A stretch of 64,000 nucleotides of DNA from Bradysia coprophila (taxonomy: Eukaryota; Arthropoda; Insecta; Diptera; Sciaridae): the NCBI RefSeq assembly GCF_014529535.1, contig NW_023503493.1, positions 11,874,001 to 11,938,000 on the forward strand, given 5' to 3'. The position numbers and the translations under genes were made by a program. The notes beneath the pieces are model-generated. The model made no database searches. It was not told the origin of the DNA and worked only from the letters and a program-made list of their open reading frames with translations. Below, in pieces: positions 1 to 10,854 of this stretch (the stretch's first letter is position 1; each line of letters starts with the position of its first letter).

Positions 1-17
1 TTTAAAAAAGGTTTTAC

Positions 18-2713
18 CTGGAAAACTCCTCGTTCGCACTGGTTAGAATCGTGAATCCGCGTCGCTCATTCCGAATCCGTCTACATCCCGCACGAATTTC
101 ACGAACTTCGACCCGATTCCCTGCCGACAGTATATAGTTGGACGTTTCGCCGGACATTTCGCTTTCAATTTGGTTCCTCAGTGGACCGGCCATGGCACCA
201 CCAGTAATATCAATGGGTAATGACGTCATCGCATTCACGCCTACATTATTTATCGACGGAGCCGGAGTGTATTTAACCGATAAATTCAATGTCGTTGGAG
301 GTAGAGGCACTGCACCCAGCTCATCTGTCGACATTAGCGTATCGTCATCATCTTGAGTCGCAACGTCGTCAGGCTTTTGAAGTAGTATGGTTTTGGGCCG
401 AGGTTTGGCTCGTTTGAAATCATTTTTCGATGCAAAATTGACCATCGCCTCGTTGCCTGGCCAGTCCGTTAGTTCGTCGTCACCTTCACGATCACTTTCA
501 TTGGTTTCGGCTGCTTCTGAATCCGAACTGGAACTCATCGAACTGGAACTGAGAAATTCGTTCGTCAAACCGCAATCCATTATCGTGGAGTCTTCGAACT
601 GTAGCTGAAGTTTCATTTGAATTCGCTTGTTGTTCTTCTTGTGATGATGATCGGTAACGGTTTCGTTGGTTGAGACACTTTTCTGGGCTTCGGGTGTGGT
701 GAAGGTGGACTCAAAACTGCCCGATTTCTGCGACATTTTGTAAGTAGATTTGTCTCCATCCACCTGTTGCAGTTGTGGTTGTTGTTGACTAGACGCATGC
801 GATTTGAACAAACTGTTTGTGTCTTTTATTGGTTGACTGACATCGCGATCTTGGAGGCACAGAAACTGGAAACCGCTGATTTTGTTCTTTGTATCTTGCG
901 ATATTTTCTCAATCTTCGACACAATGGTCTTGTTCAGCGGTAAAATCTTTTCGCACGGCTTCGAGAACGACCTGTTACGCGTTCGATATTCGGAGTATGA
1001 ATTTTTCGGCGTAAACAGATCCCGTTGTCGCGGTACACTACTCGAATGTTCGAAATATCGATCACGATGGGACCTCTTTCGTTTGCCACAAAAGAACAAA
1101 TTCGCTCTGAAGTTGAAGGAAAAAATTGATTCAATTTATTGGTCCAGTCGCCGGTGGCAATTGACTTACTTGAAATTTTCTTGGCTGGTATGTTTGAACA
1201 CTCTTTTCTTTACCGCTCCAACCATGGGAAAAACAGCTGATGGTCCAACGCCGGGTGTGGATGGTGTGGTTTCATATTCGACGGCCATACGTTTAAACTT
1301 TCGTTTTCTGCGTGTATTCGGTCTGAATTAGCGAGATACACACAATTAATGAAATGACAAATAGACTGGATTTTACCTTAAAACACCCTTACCTGGCAGG
1401 ACTAAAGTTTTCGTTGAGCGAATCCGATTCCAAATTCCCAAACAAATTTGCCTGTCTCGATTTTAATGATAGTTTGTGCTCCTGTCGATCATCCGAATCG
1501 CTAAATGTTGGATTGACACTACCATCAAGGTTATTGTATGCGTCAGCCGGACTGCTACTGTCTTCAGTAGGTTGCGGTGCACAGGCTGCAATGTATTAAA
1601 GAATTTTCGTTGAAAATTTATTTTTATAAAGAAAGATGAAATGATTTGTGGTCCGACAGAGACAGAGACCAGTGAACGAAGGGCAGGACACGCAACCAAT
1701 TTTAAGCTTGACGTCAATTTCAACATAATCAAAAAACGACTCAAAAGCCTAGATCGGTTCGGAGAGATAATTAGTTTGGCGATTTGGCGATGATCCAACC
1801 GGAGAAACTCGTGATTCATAAGCTCGAGACCTAAAGCTGGGCACCTATCACCGTTTGGAGGAAGACTGAAGTTATCATCACTAGTCACGGTTTTTCGAAG
1901 AGCGAACATAACAAACTTCCTCCAAATTTACTCGATTTTATCGCTCAAATCGTCGCAGTAGGTGAACCAAACTACCGAAGCGTACTCAAGGTGAGAATTA
2001 ACTTAACATGTGCACAATACACACTCTTGAGAGCCTGAACGGTGAGAATTTCCGTTCATATCCTCTTAACAAAACCGAGCACGGCATATGTCTTGGGAAC
2101 GACAACGTAGACTTTGGCTTTCAAATAAGGATCACTCCTAAATCTTGGAATTCTCACAAGAAAAGCAGCCGAAAAATCAATCAAAAATCGCAGCGCTGTG
2201 GGTAATGCGAGAATAATGATCAATAACGGACTTGCATATTCAGCAACTCCTCGAAAAAACTGACGTCAGGGATATACACAGACAAAAAATGTAGATCGAG
2301 ACGAGGTCAATATGTGAAGAAAATTATCGAAATGTTGATGAATGGGAACCATTTCACCGAATCAATATTTCCGAAAAAAAATTGTAGAAATTCACCAATG
2401 TGTAAAATGTAGCAGCCACATTGTATAGCTACAATATGTCCTTGTCACGTTACAAGTTAAGCTGGAATGCCACATGATTGAATTTTAAGTTGAACGGACT
2501 GGATTTATTATTTTAAGCGACTTTTCTTGCAACGACCTCGACATTAATGCAATCAAGATGGTAAATAAAAACAAAACGGAGACGTTTTCTTAGGTTCTAC
2601 TTACGTAAATTTCCAGTCGATCGAGTTCTTCGTCTTGTGCTCCATCGACTGACACCACTACATTTCGATGTTTCTTCTAATGCTAAAGTAAGATCATGCG
2701 AAAATTGTTCCAT
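18..2713 (-). CDS. GPATCH2: GPATCH2-like protein, 5' part (exons 1-4), runs off left edge
   Basis: Four minus-strand exons join in frame: 2713-2605, 1585-1393, 1322-1170 and 1106-18, with GT donors and AG acceptors at every junction. They encode about 514 residues, and the last exon ends at a GTAAAA donor, so the gene continues outside the window. The start was chosen because MEQFSHDLTLALEE resembles the N-terminus of vertebrate GPATCH2. Further matches are a basic RRKRKFKRMAVEYE block and a serine-rich acidic stretch ending REGDDELTDWPG. Family members are nuclear and carry a C-terminal G-patch that activates DEAH-box helicases in splicing. The G-patch is not reached here, so a GPATCH2L-like protein without it remains possible. 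The most downstream exon also contains Gln-rich and Ser-rich low-complexity tracts. I see the exon structure and motifs directly; the family assignment rests on remembered family patterns. Confidence 0.8.
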
Positions 2714-3734
2714 TTCGGCACCACAGACTGTTTAGTTTGTTCACATTCAAACACACATACTACTGTTGAACAAATGTCCGAATAACTAAAAGATCATCAG
2801 GTTGCAAGGCTCTCGTTTGTTTATTTTATTTTGGAATAAAAACGAATTTTAAGCGTGTCGGGTTGTTCACCCCTGACCCATATATTGTTGTGTTTAAATG
2901 TCAATGACAAAAGAAACCATGAGAAAGTGACATGAAGTCGCATTTAAAAGAAAATGTTTTTTTTGGATTGATATTTTTATGGCCTTGATTCGTTGAGTAA
3001 AATGGCAAAAATTTAATAAAATTTACATTTATGTGCACATAAAGGCAAGATCACTTCATAACACTATTTAATCACAGTTCTTGTATCGCTCCTTTCGTAA
3101 ATGCGCCACACACGTCACAATTGATTTAGATAATTTTGCAGAAGAATTTTTTTTATTTCATGCACCAGGCGGATTTTTCACCTTCATTTTAAACCATTTT
3201 CTTCGCAAAATGTGTAAACAACTGAATTTTACAACTTTGCCCTGCCAGCTTACTGAATGTACACTTTATTTGTACAGATTTTTCTTTCTGTTATTTACCA
3301 CCGTGTATTAACGACACTGCACTCATCGAAATAATACAGCTCAACGTTAAGTCGTTTAGCGAATTGTTGCATGCATTTACTTGATTTTCAATTTGTTGTC
3401 AGGCGGTTGAATGTTCATCGATGAATTTTCACTGATTTTTTAGTTTTCCGATGAAATTTCAGAGGTTTTCCAATGATTTCATTTAAAGAGAACCATTTTT
3501 TTAATCAACACACATACTAACGCACCAAATGCAACATATGTATATACAATGTGCATCATATATGTAGATAATCCACACCATAATATAGTCCACTCTCTCT
3601 GTACCACTGACACTATATATACGCGATTCTATTTCATCTTTGTTTTCTCATCTGGTACGTCTGTATTGAGGGTAAAGCAGTAGTGTTTTGCGGCGCACAA
3701 TATTGAAATTAATTCAAAAATGTCCAAAATCAGA

Positions 3735-3925
3735 ATAGTTATTTGTGTATCTGTTTTGGACGTTTGATTGGACTCACTTCGTTCGGGCTACAACTCGCGA
3801 AATTGCCTAAAATCAAACGTCCAAAACAGATACTCAAAAAATTTTTCATGTAAGGGGTCGAAAACCCGAGAAAAATCTCGAAACTCCCTCATTTTCGGCC
3901 CCGACACATGAAAATCGAATTTTAC
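3735..3925. repeat. Dispersed repeat family A, copy 1
   Basis: The sequence carries an imperfect inverted pair, CTGTTTTGGACGTTTGATT and AATCAAACGTCCAAAACAG, at 3752-3838, then a conserved block containing ACCCGAGAAA and CCTCATTTTCGGCCCCGA. Related copies occur at about 33340-33410, 46630-46735 and 62270-62480. The pairing of inverted ends with a common internal block suggests a non-autonomous DNA transposon relic. Confidence 0.6.
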
Positions 3926-4381
3926 ATTTTCATATCCATGCAAAATAACAAATCTTTTCCTCAGCTCAGTGGTGAAAAGTAAAACTTTCGGAGCCTTTAA
4001 CGAGAAAAACATTGTATGAACCAGTTGTAATTTGCAACTCGGTGAAAAACGATGCCGGCCGAAGGAAAGAGCGTCGATCCACTACTCAAAACAACAATTT
4101 CCAAGTAAGTAGATACAATATATTGGGCGCGCTTTGGCTTTAACGCAAACTATACTTTTTTTTGTAAAATTTTCTTTCTAAAACTTTTTGTGTCTAATTT
4201 TTGTTGATACAATTTGTCCATACAAGCGTAGAATGCATCACTTAATACGATATCAGATGCTCTGCAAGTATACACAGGGGCGTGTGTGCGTCACTTTCTA
4301 CGCTTTTAACGGTTTTTCTACGAAATGTGAATTTTCATTGTTTATAATCACGTAAGGCAAAGTACGTGCTCTTCTAGATTT

Positions 4382-4452
4382 GTTTATTTTGACGAGTGGG
4401 AATACAGCCCTCCCTTTCTCGGTCGGCCTATAACCATTCGTCAAAATAAATA
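4382..4452. repeat. Short inverted repeat
   Basis: Arms TTTATTTTGACGAGTGG (about 4382) and CCATTCGTCAAAATAAAT (about 4434) pair with one mismatch around a loop of about 35 bases. It could be a small MITE; no target-site duplication was identified. Confidence 0.45.
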
Positions 4453-4554
4453 TCGCTGAAGTGATGTATCAACTTTTCAACACAACCGTAATGACGGTAT
4501 TACGTATAGGACAAGTGGGTTGGCCTGTAGAGGCGCACATTTTTTTCATAGTAC

Positions 4555-4668
4555 TTTATTCTCTGCGGCTTATTTTCATGTGAATCAACTTCACATTTGT
4601 CATTATACAGAACAAATGTCACCATATGAAGTTGGTTCACATGAAAATAAGCGGAGTGACAGCGGTAA
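4555..4668. repeat. Palindromic MITE-like element
   Basis: Two arms of about 45 bases, containing GCTTATTTTCATGTGAA and TTCACATGAAAATAAGC, face each other around a short centre at about 4605. The arms differ at a few positions, so the element is not brand new. No internal coding capacity is present. Confidence 0.55.
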
Positions 4669-4892
4669 TTTTATGACCGAATGTACTAAAATATGGGAAA
4701 ACTCTATTACATTTCTCCTTAGCTTCTGAACATCATTCTCCTATCTGAACCATGTAAATTATCTGGTTTATCTTACTGTGTGGTGCAATGTGTAATATTG
4801 CTGAAAAGGCATTTTTCATACTTAGGACCCGAAAAGTGCGACTTCGTCGCAGTTTTTCTCCGTCCAATATGAAAAATACTATTCGTACCATG

Positions 4893-4952
4893 GACTAAAA
4901 GTCTTTTTTAGCGAATTCGACTTCTCACACGTTAAAAAAGACTTTTAGTCCG
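4893..4952. repeat. Hairpin of about 60 bp
   Basis: GGACTAAAAGTCTTTTTTA at about 4893 pairs with TAAAAAAGACTTTTAGTCC at about 4934. A related half-element (AGCTTTTTTAGCGAATTCGA) occurs near 13645, suggesting a small dispersed family. Confidence 0.5.
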
Positions 4953-5162
4953 ATACGAAATCTACTATTCTCAGCTCAGTGACGAAAAGTAAAACTTTCG
5001 TTGCCTTTATCGACAAAAACGTTGCATGTAACTCGGCGATGAAAGGTGATACTTACTCGAGAAGTGTCTTTCATTACAGAATTAATGGTGTATTTGGGAC
5101 CGGATCATTTTATTTTATCAAACGCTTGTGTGTCCTCAAATCACCGTTACAAATTAATTTCT

Positions 5163-5960
5163 TTAAGACCATAATGGTTCCTCAAGCAATCCTCTCAATT
5201 TGTCCGCTAATAATTGGGATCCTTCTTCGTTTTCGTGAAAACCAGGAAGACTTTTGCATCGATTGTACCAATCATTCAGCTTTGGAAACTGATTAAAATC
5301 AACACCAAACGCCTATGAAACCCATAAATTTTCGATACAGCACTTTACCGATACCAAAAGCGGAAAAAATATCAAACCTTAGCACTTGCTACATGGGCCA
5401 AGAATGTAAAATCGGCAATAGTTATTTCATCCCCAGCAATCCATTGCGACTGCCCTAAGAACAGTTCGATTGCATTGAGCCAGGTGATGATAGTATCACG
5501 TCGATCTTTTGAAATCTTCTTAACGCCAGCACGTAGTACAGGCCTCTAAGTATAACAAGCAATCAAACGCATTAGTTAACCGCGGATCCTGTACAAATCT
5601 TCAAAGAAAAATTAAGTCTTTACGCACAGCAAAATCTCTGATAGCTGGAAATGAATTCGTGGCATCGAAAAATAATCGCGAATCGACCAGTGAGCGTTTT
5701 TGCAGGTCAGTGGGATAGAATTTGTTATTGACACTACCCAAATAGCAAATGATTGCTCTAGATTCGGTTACAACAAAATTCCCATCCTCGTACACAGGGA
5801 CTTGATGTAATGGGTTGATGCGTAAATATTCCGGAGCATTTTGTTCACCCTTGTAAATGTCGACAACTTTCACCTGAACGTCGAGACCAATATTCCGGAC
5901 GGTTAACAGGGCAGCTCTGCTCGGTACAGAGACCGGATGATGGTACAAAGTTGGAGACAT
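5163..5960 (-). CDS. Glutathione S-transferase, delta/epsilon type, 216 aa
   Basis: Three exons, 5960-5628, 5545-5378 and 5312-5163, each a whole number of codons, encode a 216-residue cytosolic GST of normal length. The N-terminal thioredoxin-like domain shows the likely catalytic serine at residue 11 (SVPSRAALL), the cis-proline in HQVPV at 55, and the glutathione-binding ESRAI at 66-70. Exons 2 and 3 encode the helical C-terminal domain with GDEITIADF. The enzyme would conjugate glutathione to electrophiles, a common insecticide- and xenobiotic-detoxification role. I chose MSPTLYHH over an ATG ten codons upstream because delta/epsilon GSTs start right before the first beta strand. The first intron uses a GTGCGT donor. 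Delta and epsilon classes cannot be separated with confidence by eye. Confidence 0.9.
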
Positions 5961-6889
5961 TTTTTTAGATTTTTGGTTAATCTTTACCAAACTTCTGATA
6001 GCTCAAATTAGACTGACCAACCAAACCATCGATTTCATGCGTGAATCCGATTGTCTGCTAATTTTATCAATACGAAATTTTGAAGTGGTCTTCTAGTGAT
6101 AAGATAACGAAATAAGATGAGACCGGGAAATGGCCAGTGACAGCGACGAAAAAAAATGAGTGTTCAGAGCTAGTTAATGGGGTGTTATAGACTGCAATAA
6201 TTTTTGGTTATGAAGTATAAAAGATTCTGCATCAAATTGTTGAAAAGGATTATAGTCGGAAGCGACAAACGTTCATTCCATGGAGTTTATTCATATTATC
6301 CATTTACTGATCAGAACAATCTTCTGAAGTTCGATTTTCATTTTATTTAAATGTGGGATTGTACCTATCGTTAATGATGTGATGAGCCACATGTACAAAT
6401 TATTAACGATTCTTACAACTCCCAGGCAAGACAGTAGTCGAACGTTACATTTTCCCAAACCGAATTGTCCATTTTATCGTTTTTCTAGTTCTTTCGTACA
6501 GACAAAATGCGGTTGTCTTTGTGAGCGTTAAAACCAAGTATGGTCTAATATCGGCCCGGAGGATATAGGCTATTTTCATTGTTAAATACATTGGTAGTCA
6601 TAACTAATCCAGCCTACAGTAAAAATTACACTCTCCGTCACGAACTCATCACGTCATCACTGGTGATGACTCATCGCAACTATTCTGGATTCATAGCTCT
6701 TGGTCAGTTGAGAGACTCAACTTGAGACAATCAAAACCGTTGTCATTACGTGGTGAAGTAAGTGCGTTTATGGATGGCTTCCAACCTTTCCACAAAGTTG
6801 CTAATGCTACTTAATAAATGAAGTTTTACATTTGATGGTGCTGAGATTGCATTCTTTAACATTACAAAAACATCCTCCGCCAAGTGTTT

Positions 6890-7023
6890 TGAAATGCACA
6901 GTGTACATGGACAGTGTATCGAAGAAATTTCGGCAGTGTAAAAAAATCTGGAAAATTATTTCATACAAATTAGTACTCTATTTGGCAGCTGTCATTAATA
7001 GCACTTTTGCTTGAAGTGCGTTG
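6890..7023. mobile_element. Partial 7-bp-TSD MITE (family B)
   Basis: The right half matches the 162-bp elements at 18840 and 39076, including TACTCTATTTGGCAGCTGTC and the terminal GCTTGAAGTGCGTTG. The left end has decayed and cannot be placed exactly. Confidence 0.6.
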
Positions 7024-7029
7024 AGTCGA

Positions 7030-8120
7030 GCCAAATATAGTACTATATTGTATGGAATGGTTTTTACAGTGTTTTACAGTTGAGTTACACACTGTTAAGT
7101 TTCAGTACTCTGTTCAGCGTACACAGAAAATTCGTGGATTTCGTTAAAGGCTGTGTAACTTATAATGTGGCTGCAGTTCTTATAATATAGCTGCAAAACT
7201 TATAAAAATATAGCTACTGAACGCATATCCTATTAATGTTGGTTATTTACCTGCAATGTGAGTTACACAACTATATTATAGATTACAGAGCTACATTATG
7301 CACCGAGAACACATTTTATAGCTAGGATTTGCATATTGTGGTTGTGTACTCTATATCATAGCTGTGTAACGCATATTTGACGTATGAAATATATAGCTGT
7401 GTGCTGCATATCAGAAAATGTATGGGACCATGCATTCAAGTTGTGATTCGTACTGACGCTTGGTCGGACTCAATGTTAACAGATAAAGAAAAATCGTAAA
7501 ATAGCTTTGCTGATTTTAATAAAGCTTGATTGTCAGGTTATAGAAATACCTCTTCAATAGTCAAAATCCGTGGAAACACAGACGAATGAAAGTATCAGAA
7601 ATTTCAATACATTAGAAACGAATTAAGCCAAGTATCTGCTCCCAAATGTCAAACTAGGCATTTCACAGAAAACAATTGAATGGGCGATTCTTCACGCAGG
7701 CAGTCTCAATTCACTTTCTTTCAGAACCTGAAAGAATGCAATGACAACTCACCAAAGTAAAAATGCTAAATATGAAAACTACAGACTTGAATTCGGCTGT
7801 GTGCCGTATAATATAGCTGCAGAATTTATATTGCGGTAGCAACGCTTCGAAATAAGAACGTGTTAAAGCACAAGCAAAATCTACCTCTACCTCTATGAGC
7901 AAAATTAGCACAACAGCAGCAAAGGTGACGGTCGGATTCTCAGGTTAAGCATCAATGGGTGCGGTTAGTGCTTGGATGGGTGACCGCAAAATTCATGAAA
8001 GTCTAGGAAAAAAATTTATTTCTCGAGATAGATTTGAAATGCGTCTCACAGCTATAATATAAGTTACACAGCTATTTTAACTACAGTCTTCGCAATATGC
8101 ATTACACAGCTATATGCCCA
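7030..8120. repeat. Field of degenerate TATAGCTG/TTACACAG motifs
   Basis: Variants of AATATAGCTGCAGAACTTATA and its partner AGTTACACAGCTATA recur at irregular spacing, at least ten times, in both orientations, in three clusters (7155-7410, 7795-7830, 8045-8115). The spacing is too irregular for a classical satellite. The 5S-derived fragment sits between the second and third clusters. Confidence 0.5.
7928..7987 (+). pseudogene. 5S rRNA-derived fragment
   Basis: The stretch contains GGTTAAGCATCAATGGGTG followed by GCGGTTAGTGCTTGGATGGG and TGACCGC, closely matching roughly positions 40-100 of eukaryotic 5S rRNA, the part holding the internal promoter. The first third and the 3' end are absent, so it is not a functional 5S gene. 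It is either a 5S pseudogene or the head of a 5S-derived SINE. Confidence 0.75.
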
Positions 8121-9189
8121 AAAATGGGGGTGCTAAGTCCACTTATAGATCTCACACGCATATTGGGATTTTCCGTGTACCACTCAGAGGCGCCTCTAGC
8201 ATACTGAGCGCCCTGGACCACTACATTCTAGCGCCTCGTTTTTTATTAATTTTATTTTGTAAATATGTTTATAGGTCAGAATTTATTTGTAAGACATGCG
8301 TTTTCGACTACAAGCAAGTTTTTACCAAACATTACCCTTGATCATATCTGATTCAGTCTTTCAGCATTGAACAAATACCCTGAGAAAATTTTTCTATCCT
8401 TCATCGATGCTTAGCTAAAATTGCGGCCAAAATTGACGTGTATTTCATTTTTGTTAATATCTTATCATCATAAATGTATTCGTTCGAGCTGCTCTGAGAA
8501 AAGTGAGCATAACGAAATTTGCATAAACTGCTCAGTTTTCTCAGAGCTGATCAAATTGCTACAAATTGTTGAAGCTAACAAATTCTTGAAAAAGGATTCT
8601 GGTGGAAAGATACCATCAAAAGTAAACTAAATTCCAGTATTAAAAAAAACGCCTAAATGCATGCTTCGTGTCCTGCAGCAGGGCATGCAGGACATTTTTT
8701 TGAGATACATGAAAAAACTAGGAATTCCAATTAAGGTTCAAAAACTTATTTTTTTAGGGACTCCTTTATAGAGATTTCTGGTATTCCAAATCTTCGATTT
8801 TCGTCTTTGTTTCAATTATTCGCTGAATTGTAGCTGTTAGAACAGCCTGCCCCTTCGTCGATTCACATTTAACTGCGCGAACAAAAAAAAAAGGTTAAAT
8901 GGATCTAGAGACGAGGGGTAAACCTCTGGGCATAGGGGTGGCAAATCAATTTCTATTGCCTTTCAATTCCTTCAATTACCGTATTAATTTCGTTTTGTCG
9001 GATCTGCACTTTAATTCCTATTAATTTCTAATAATTCGACGATATTTTCTGTTACTATCCAATTCATTGTCTACTTTTTAGAAACAATTTTCTAAAATTT
9101 TTCTTTACTTTTCTTTATTTCGATAATTTACTAAGATATCCTTAAAATTTAACGAAAACTGTCGATATTACTGCAGTTTCGTAGCTGCC

Positions 9190-9505
9190 GGAACATCCGG
9201 TAATTAATAAGAATTGAAAGAAATACTAGAAATTGAAGGAATTGATAGCAACTGATGGAATTACAAGAAATTGACTGGAAATACGAAAAATTGAAAGTAA
9301 ATGAAAGTGAGTGAACTGAACTTATGCAGCGAGTGTGAAGATCAAGTTTATTTTGCATTCGCTTAGTTCTTTCGTTCATCGTCCTTATCGGCATATCCTT
9401 TCATTTACGTTCAATTTCTTGTATTTCAAGTTAATTTCTTGTAATTCGTTCAATTTCAAGTATTTCGTTCGATTCCTATTAATTAGCGGATGTTCCAGCA
9501 ATTCC
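9190..9505. repeat. Fold-back repeat with GGAACATCCG ends
   Basis: Left arm from about 9190 (GGAACATCCGGTAATTAATA) and right arm ending near 9503 (read in reverse, GGAACATCCGCTAATTAATA) pair imperfectly over about 110 bases, around a centre of about 90 bases. The arms are made of repeated AATTTCNTGTATTTC-like motifs. A diverged relative occupies 53390-53575. Confidence 0.6.
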
Positions 9506-9882
9506 CTCCAGTATGTGTAATTGATTACGCGAGTAGTTTTCCCCTCGTCCAGAGATTATGATCTGAAAAGTGTCATTAGATCAGCAAGTAAAGTGTCTTC
9601 AGTCTTGACGATTCTTATTATCATTATAGTGTTTCTTGTGTGGTGTATTTTTCCAACTGTGCTCTACATCATTTTTCCTCAGTAAAAATAAAGTAAATGT
9701 TCACCATACAGTGTACGAAAGATGTCAGTGTTATCATAGGAAGGCCGCGCAGTGATTTTTTTTTGCTTTGACGCAACATCACATGAATTTTCGTGCAAAG
9801 TATGAAATTTCTGTTTGCATATTTCAGCGCCCCATTTTCCCAGCGCCCTGGACCATGGTCCAGTTGGTCTCTATGAAGAAGC

Positions 9883-9918
9883 GCCACTGGTACCACTCAT
9901 GCTTGAAGTGCGTTGAAT
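9883..9918. mobile_element. Terminal scrap of family B MITE
   Basis: GGTACCACTCATGCTTGAAG followed by TGCGTTG is the right end of the family B element; the rest is missing or replaced. Confidence 0.5.
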
Positions 9919-10086
9919 GCATTCATCAATCTCATATCGTATACTTTCAGCATTAGCGCGAATAGGTTTCGCATAATCTTATTTTATTTTACTTCTTCTT
10001 CAAAGAGTAGGAGTGACGCAGGTCCTTTACTTACAAAAATATTGATTCTTCTCTCAAATAAGTTGTAAATAGAGTGTTATGATGAA

Positions 10087-10215
10087 AGAGAAAGAAATAT
10101 TTTGACAAGTACCCCACGGCAAGTTACAATAAACTGGTCTTCGGTCCTCTCACTCGCATTGTAGGATGTTGAAAGAGAAGCTAATATTTTGACAAGTACC
10201 CCAAGGAAAGTTGTC
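10087..10215. repeat. Two spaced direct repeats
   Basis: TATTTTGACAAGTACCCCA occurs at about 10098 and again at about 10183, each preceded by a GAAAGAGAA tract and followed by GGNAAGTT. The copies are about 85 bases apart. Confidence 0.45.
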
Positions 10216-10854
10216 AATTTCACAAAACTAACCCAACTAACCTCAAACAATGACAGCTTCAGATAAAAAAATTTAAAAATTCCGGTTAGCTTTGACATGT
10301 CAAACGACATTGACACTGATCAATTCCTTAAATAAAAAAAAAACTTAACAGAACAACTAATTTTCAATTCAATTAGTTGCTTGTGTCTGTAAGTTCTTTT
10401 GTTAAAATAGAAATTTGGTAATTTTTTTAATAGCTCTAATCCAAAAGCATAGTTGGTAAGAGAAGATTTTGATATATACTATCTGAGGGGTAAACATCTT
10501 CTGAAAATCCTGTCACAAAGCTTTAGAAAATCTCTGTGTAAATCCCTCGAAAATCAAAATCTTTATCCTTACAGCTGCATACAAAAACTAAAAATCGTGT
10601 GAAAAGATGTTTGGGAGCTGTATACCCCTCGAAATTATCCGAGCGACGCGTACATTTCAGGGAATAATTTCGAATTCATCATCAATGCATGGTTAACCAA
10701 GCGTTACACCCTGGGTTCGAAAACAATATCACGGAACACTCGGCGAACACAAATATTTTACCGAGACTGGTGATTTCCGAGTCACGAAAATAAAAAATTT
10801 GAATTAACAGAACCGAAGTTATAAAGTTACAGTCATTTTATAGGTCATTCAATC

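Larger units (their letters stand above)
2714..5162. other. Intergenic spacer with inverted repeats, no gene seen
   Basis: Between the GPATCH2-like start and the GST stop there is no ORF with recognisable protein character. The spacer holds an interspersed repeat at 3735-3925 and several short inverted repeats between 4380 and 4960, listed separately. Around 4180-4320 lies a degenerate member of the GTGACGC-containing fold-back family. Confidence 0.6.
5961..10854. other. Repeat-rich intergenic region, no gene seen
   Basis: Nearly 4.9 kb without a believable coding region. It contains the right half of a 7-bp-TSD MITE (6890-7023), a field of degenerate ATATAGCTGTGTAAC-type motifs (7030-8120), a 5S rRNA-derived fragment, fragments of GGCGCC-containing hAT-like MITEs near 8190 and 9830, a fold-back repeat (9190-9505), and spaced direct repeats at 10087-10215. 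Short ORFs here are composed of repeat sequence. Confidence 0.6.

Noticed and set aside
387-608. Plus-strand ORFs inside the GPATCH2-like exon (also 138-356 and 882-1331)
   Set aside because: They are shadows of the minus-strand exon, which has family motifs and matching splice phases.
1463-1909. 148-residue minus-strand ORF near the GPATCH2-like gene
   Set aside because: It reads exon 2 (1585-1393) in the wrong phase; the correct frame joins exons 1 and 3 precisely.
4979-5296. 105-residue plus-strand ORF
   Set aside because: It overlaps the third GST exon on the opposite strand and has no recognisable features.
9149-9520. Two opposing ORFs with SFTFNF-like peptides
   Set aside because: Both are products of the arms of the fold-back repeat.
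10700-10730. GGGTTCGAAA reminiscent of a tRNA T-loop
   Set aside because: No matching acceptor, D or anticodon stem could be drawn around it.
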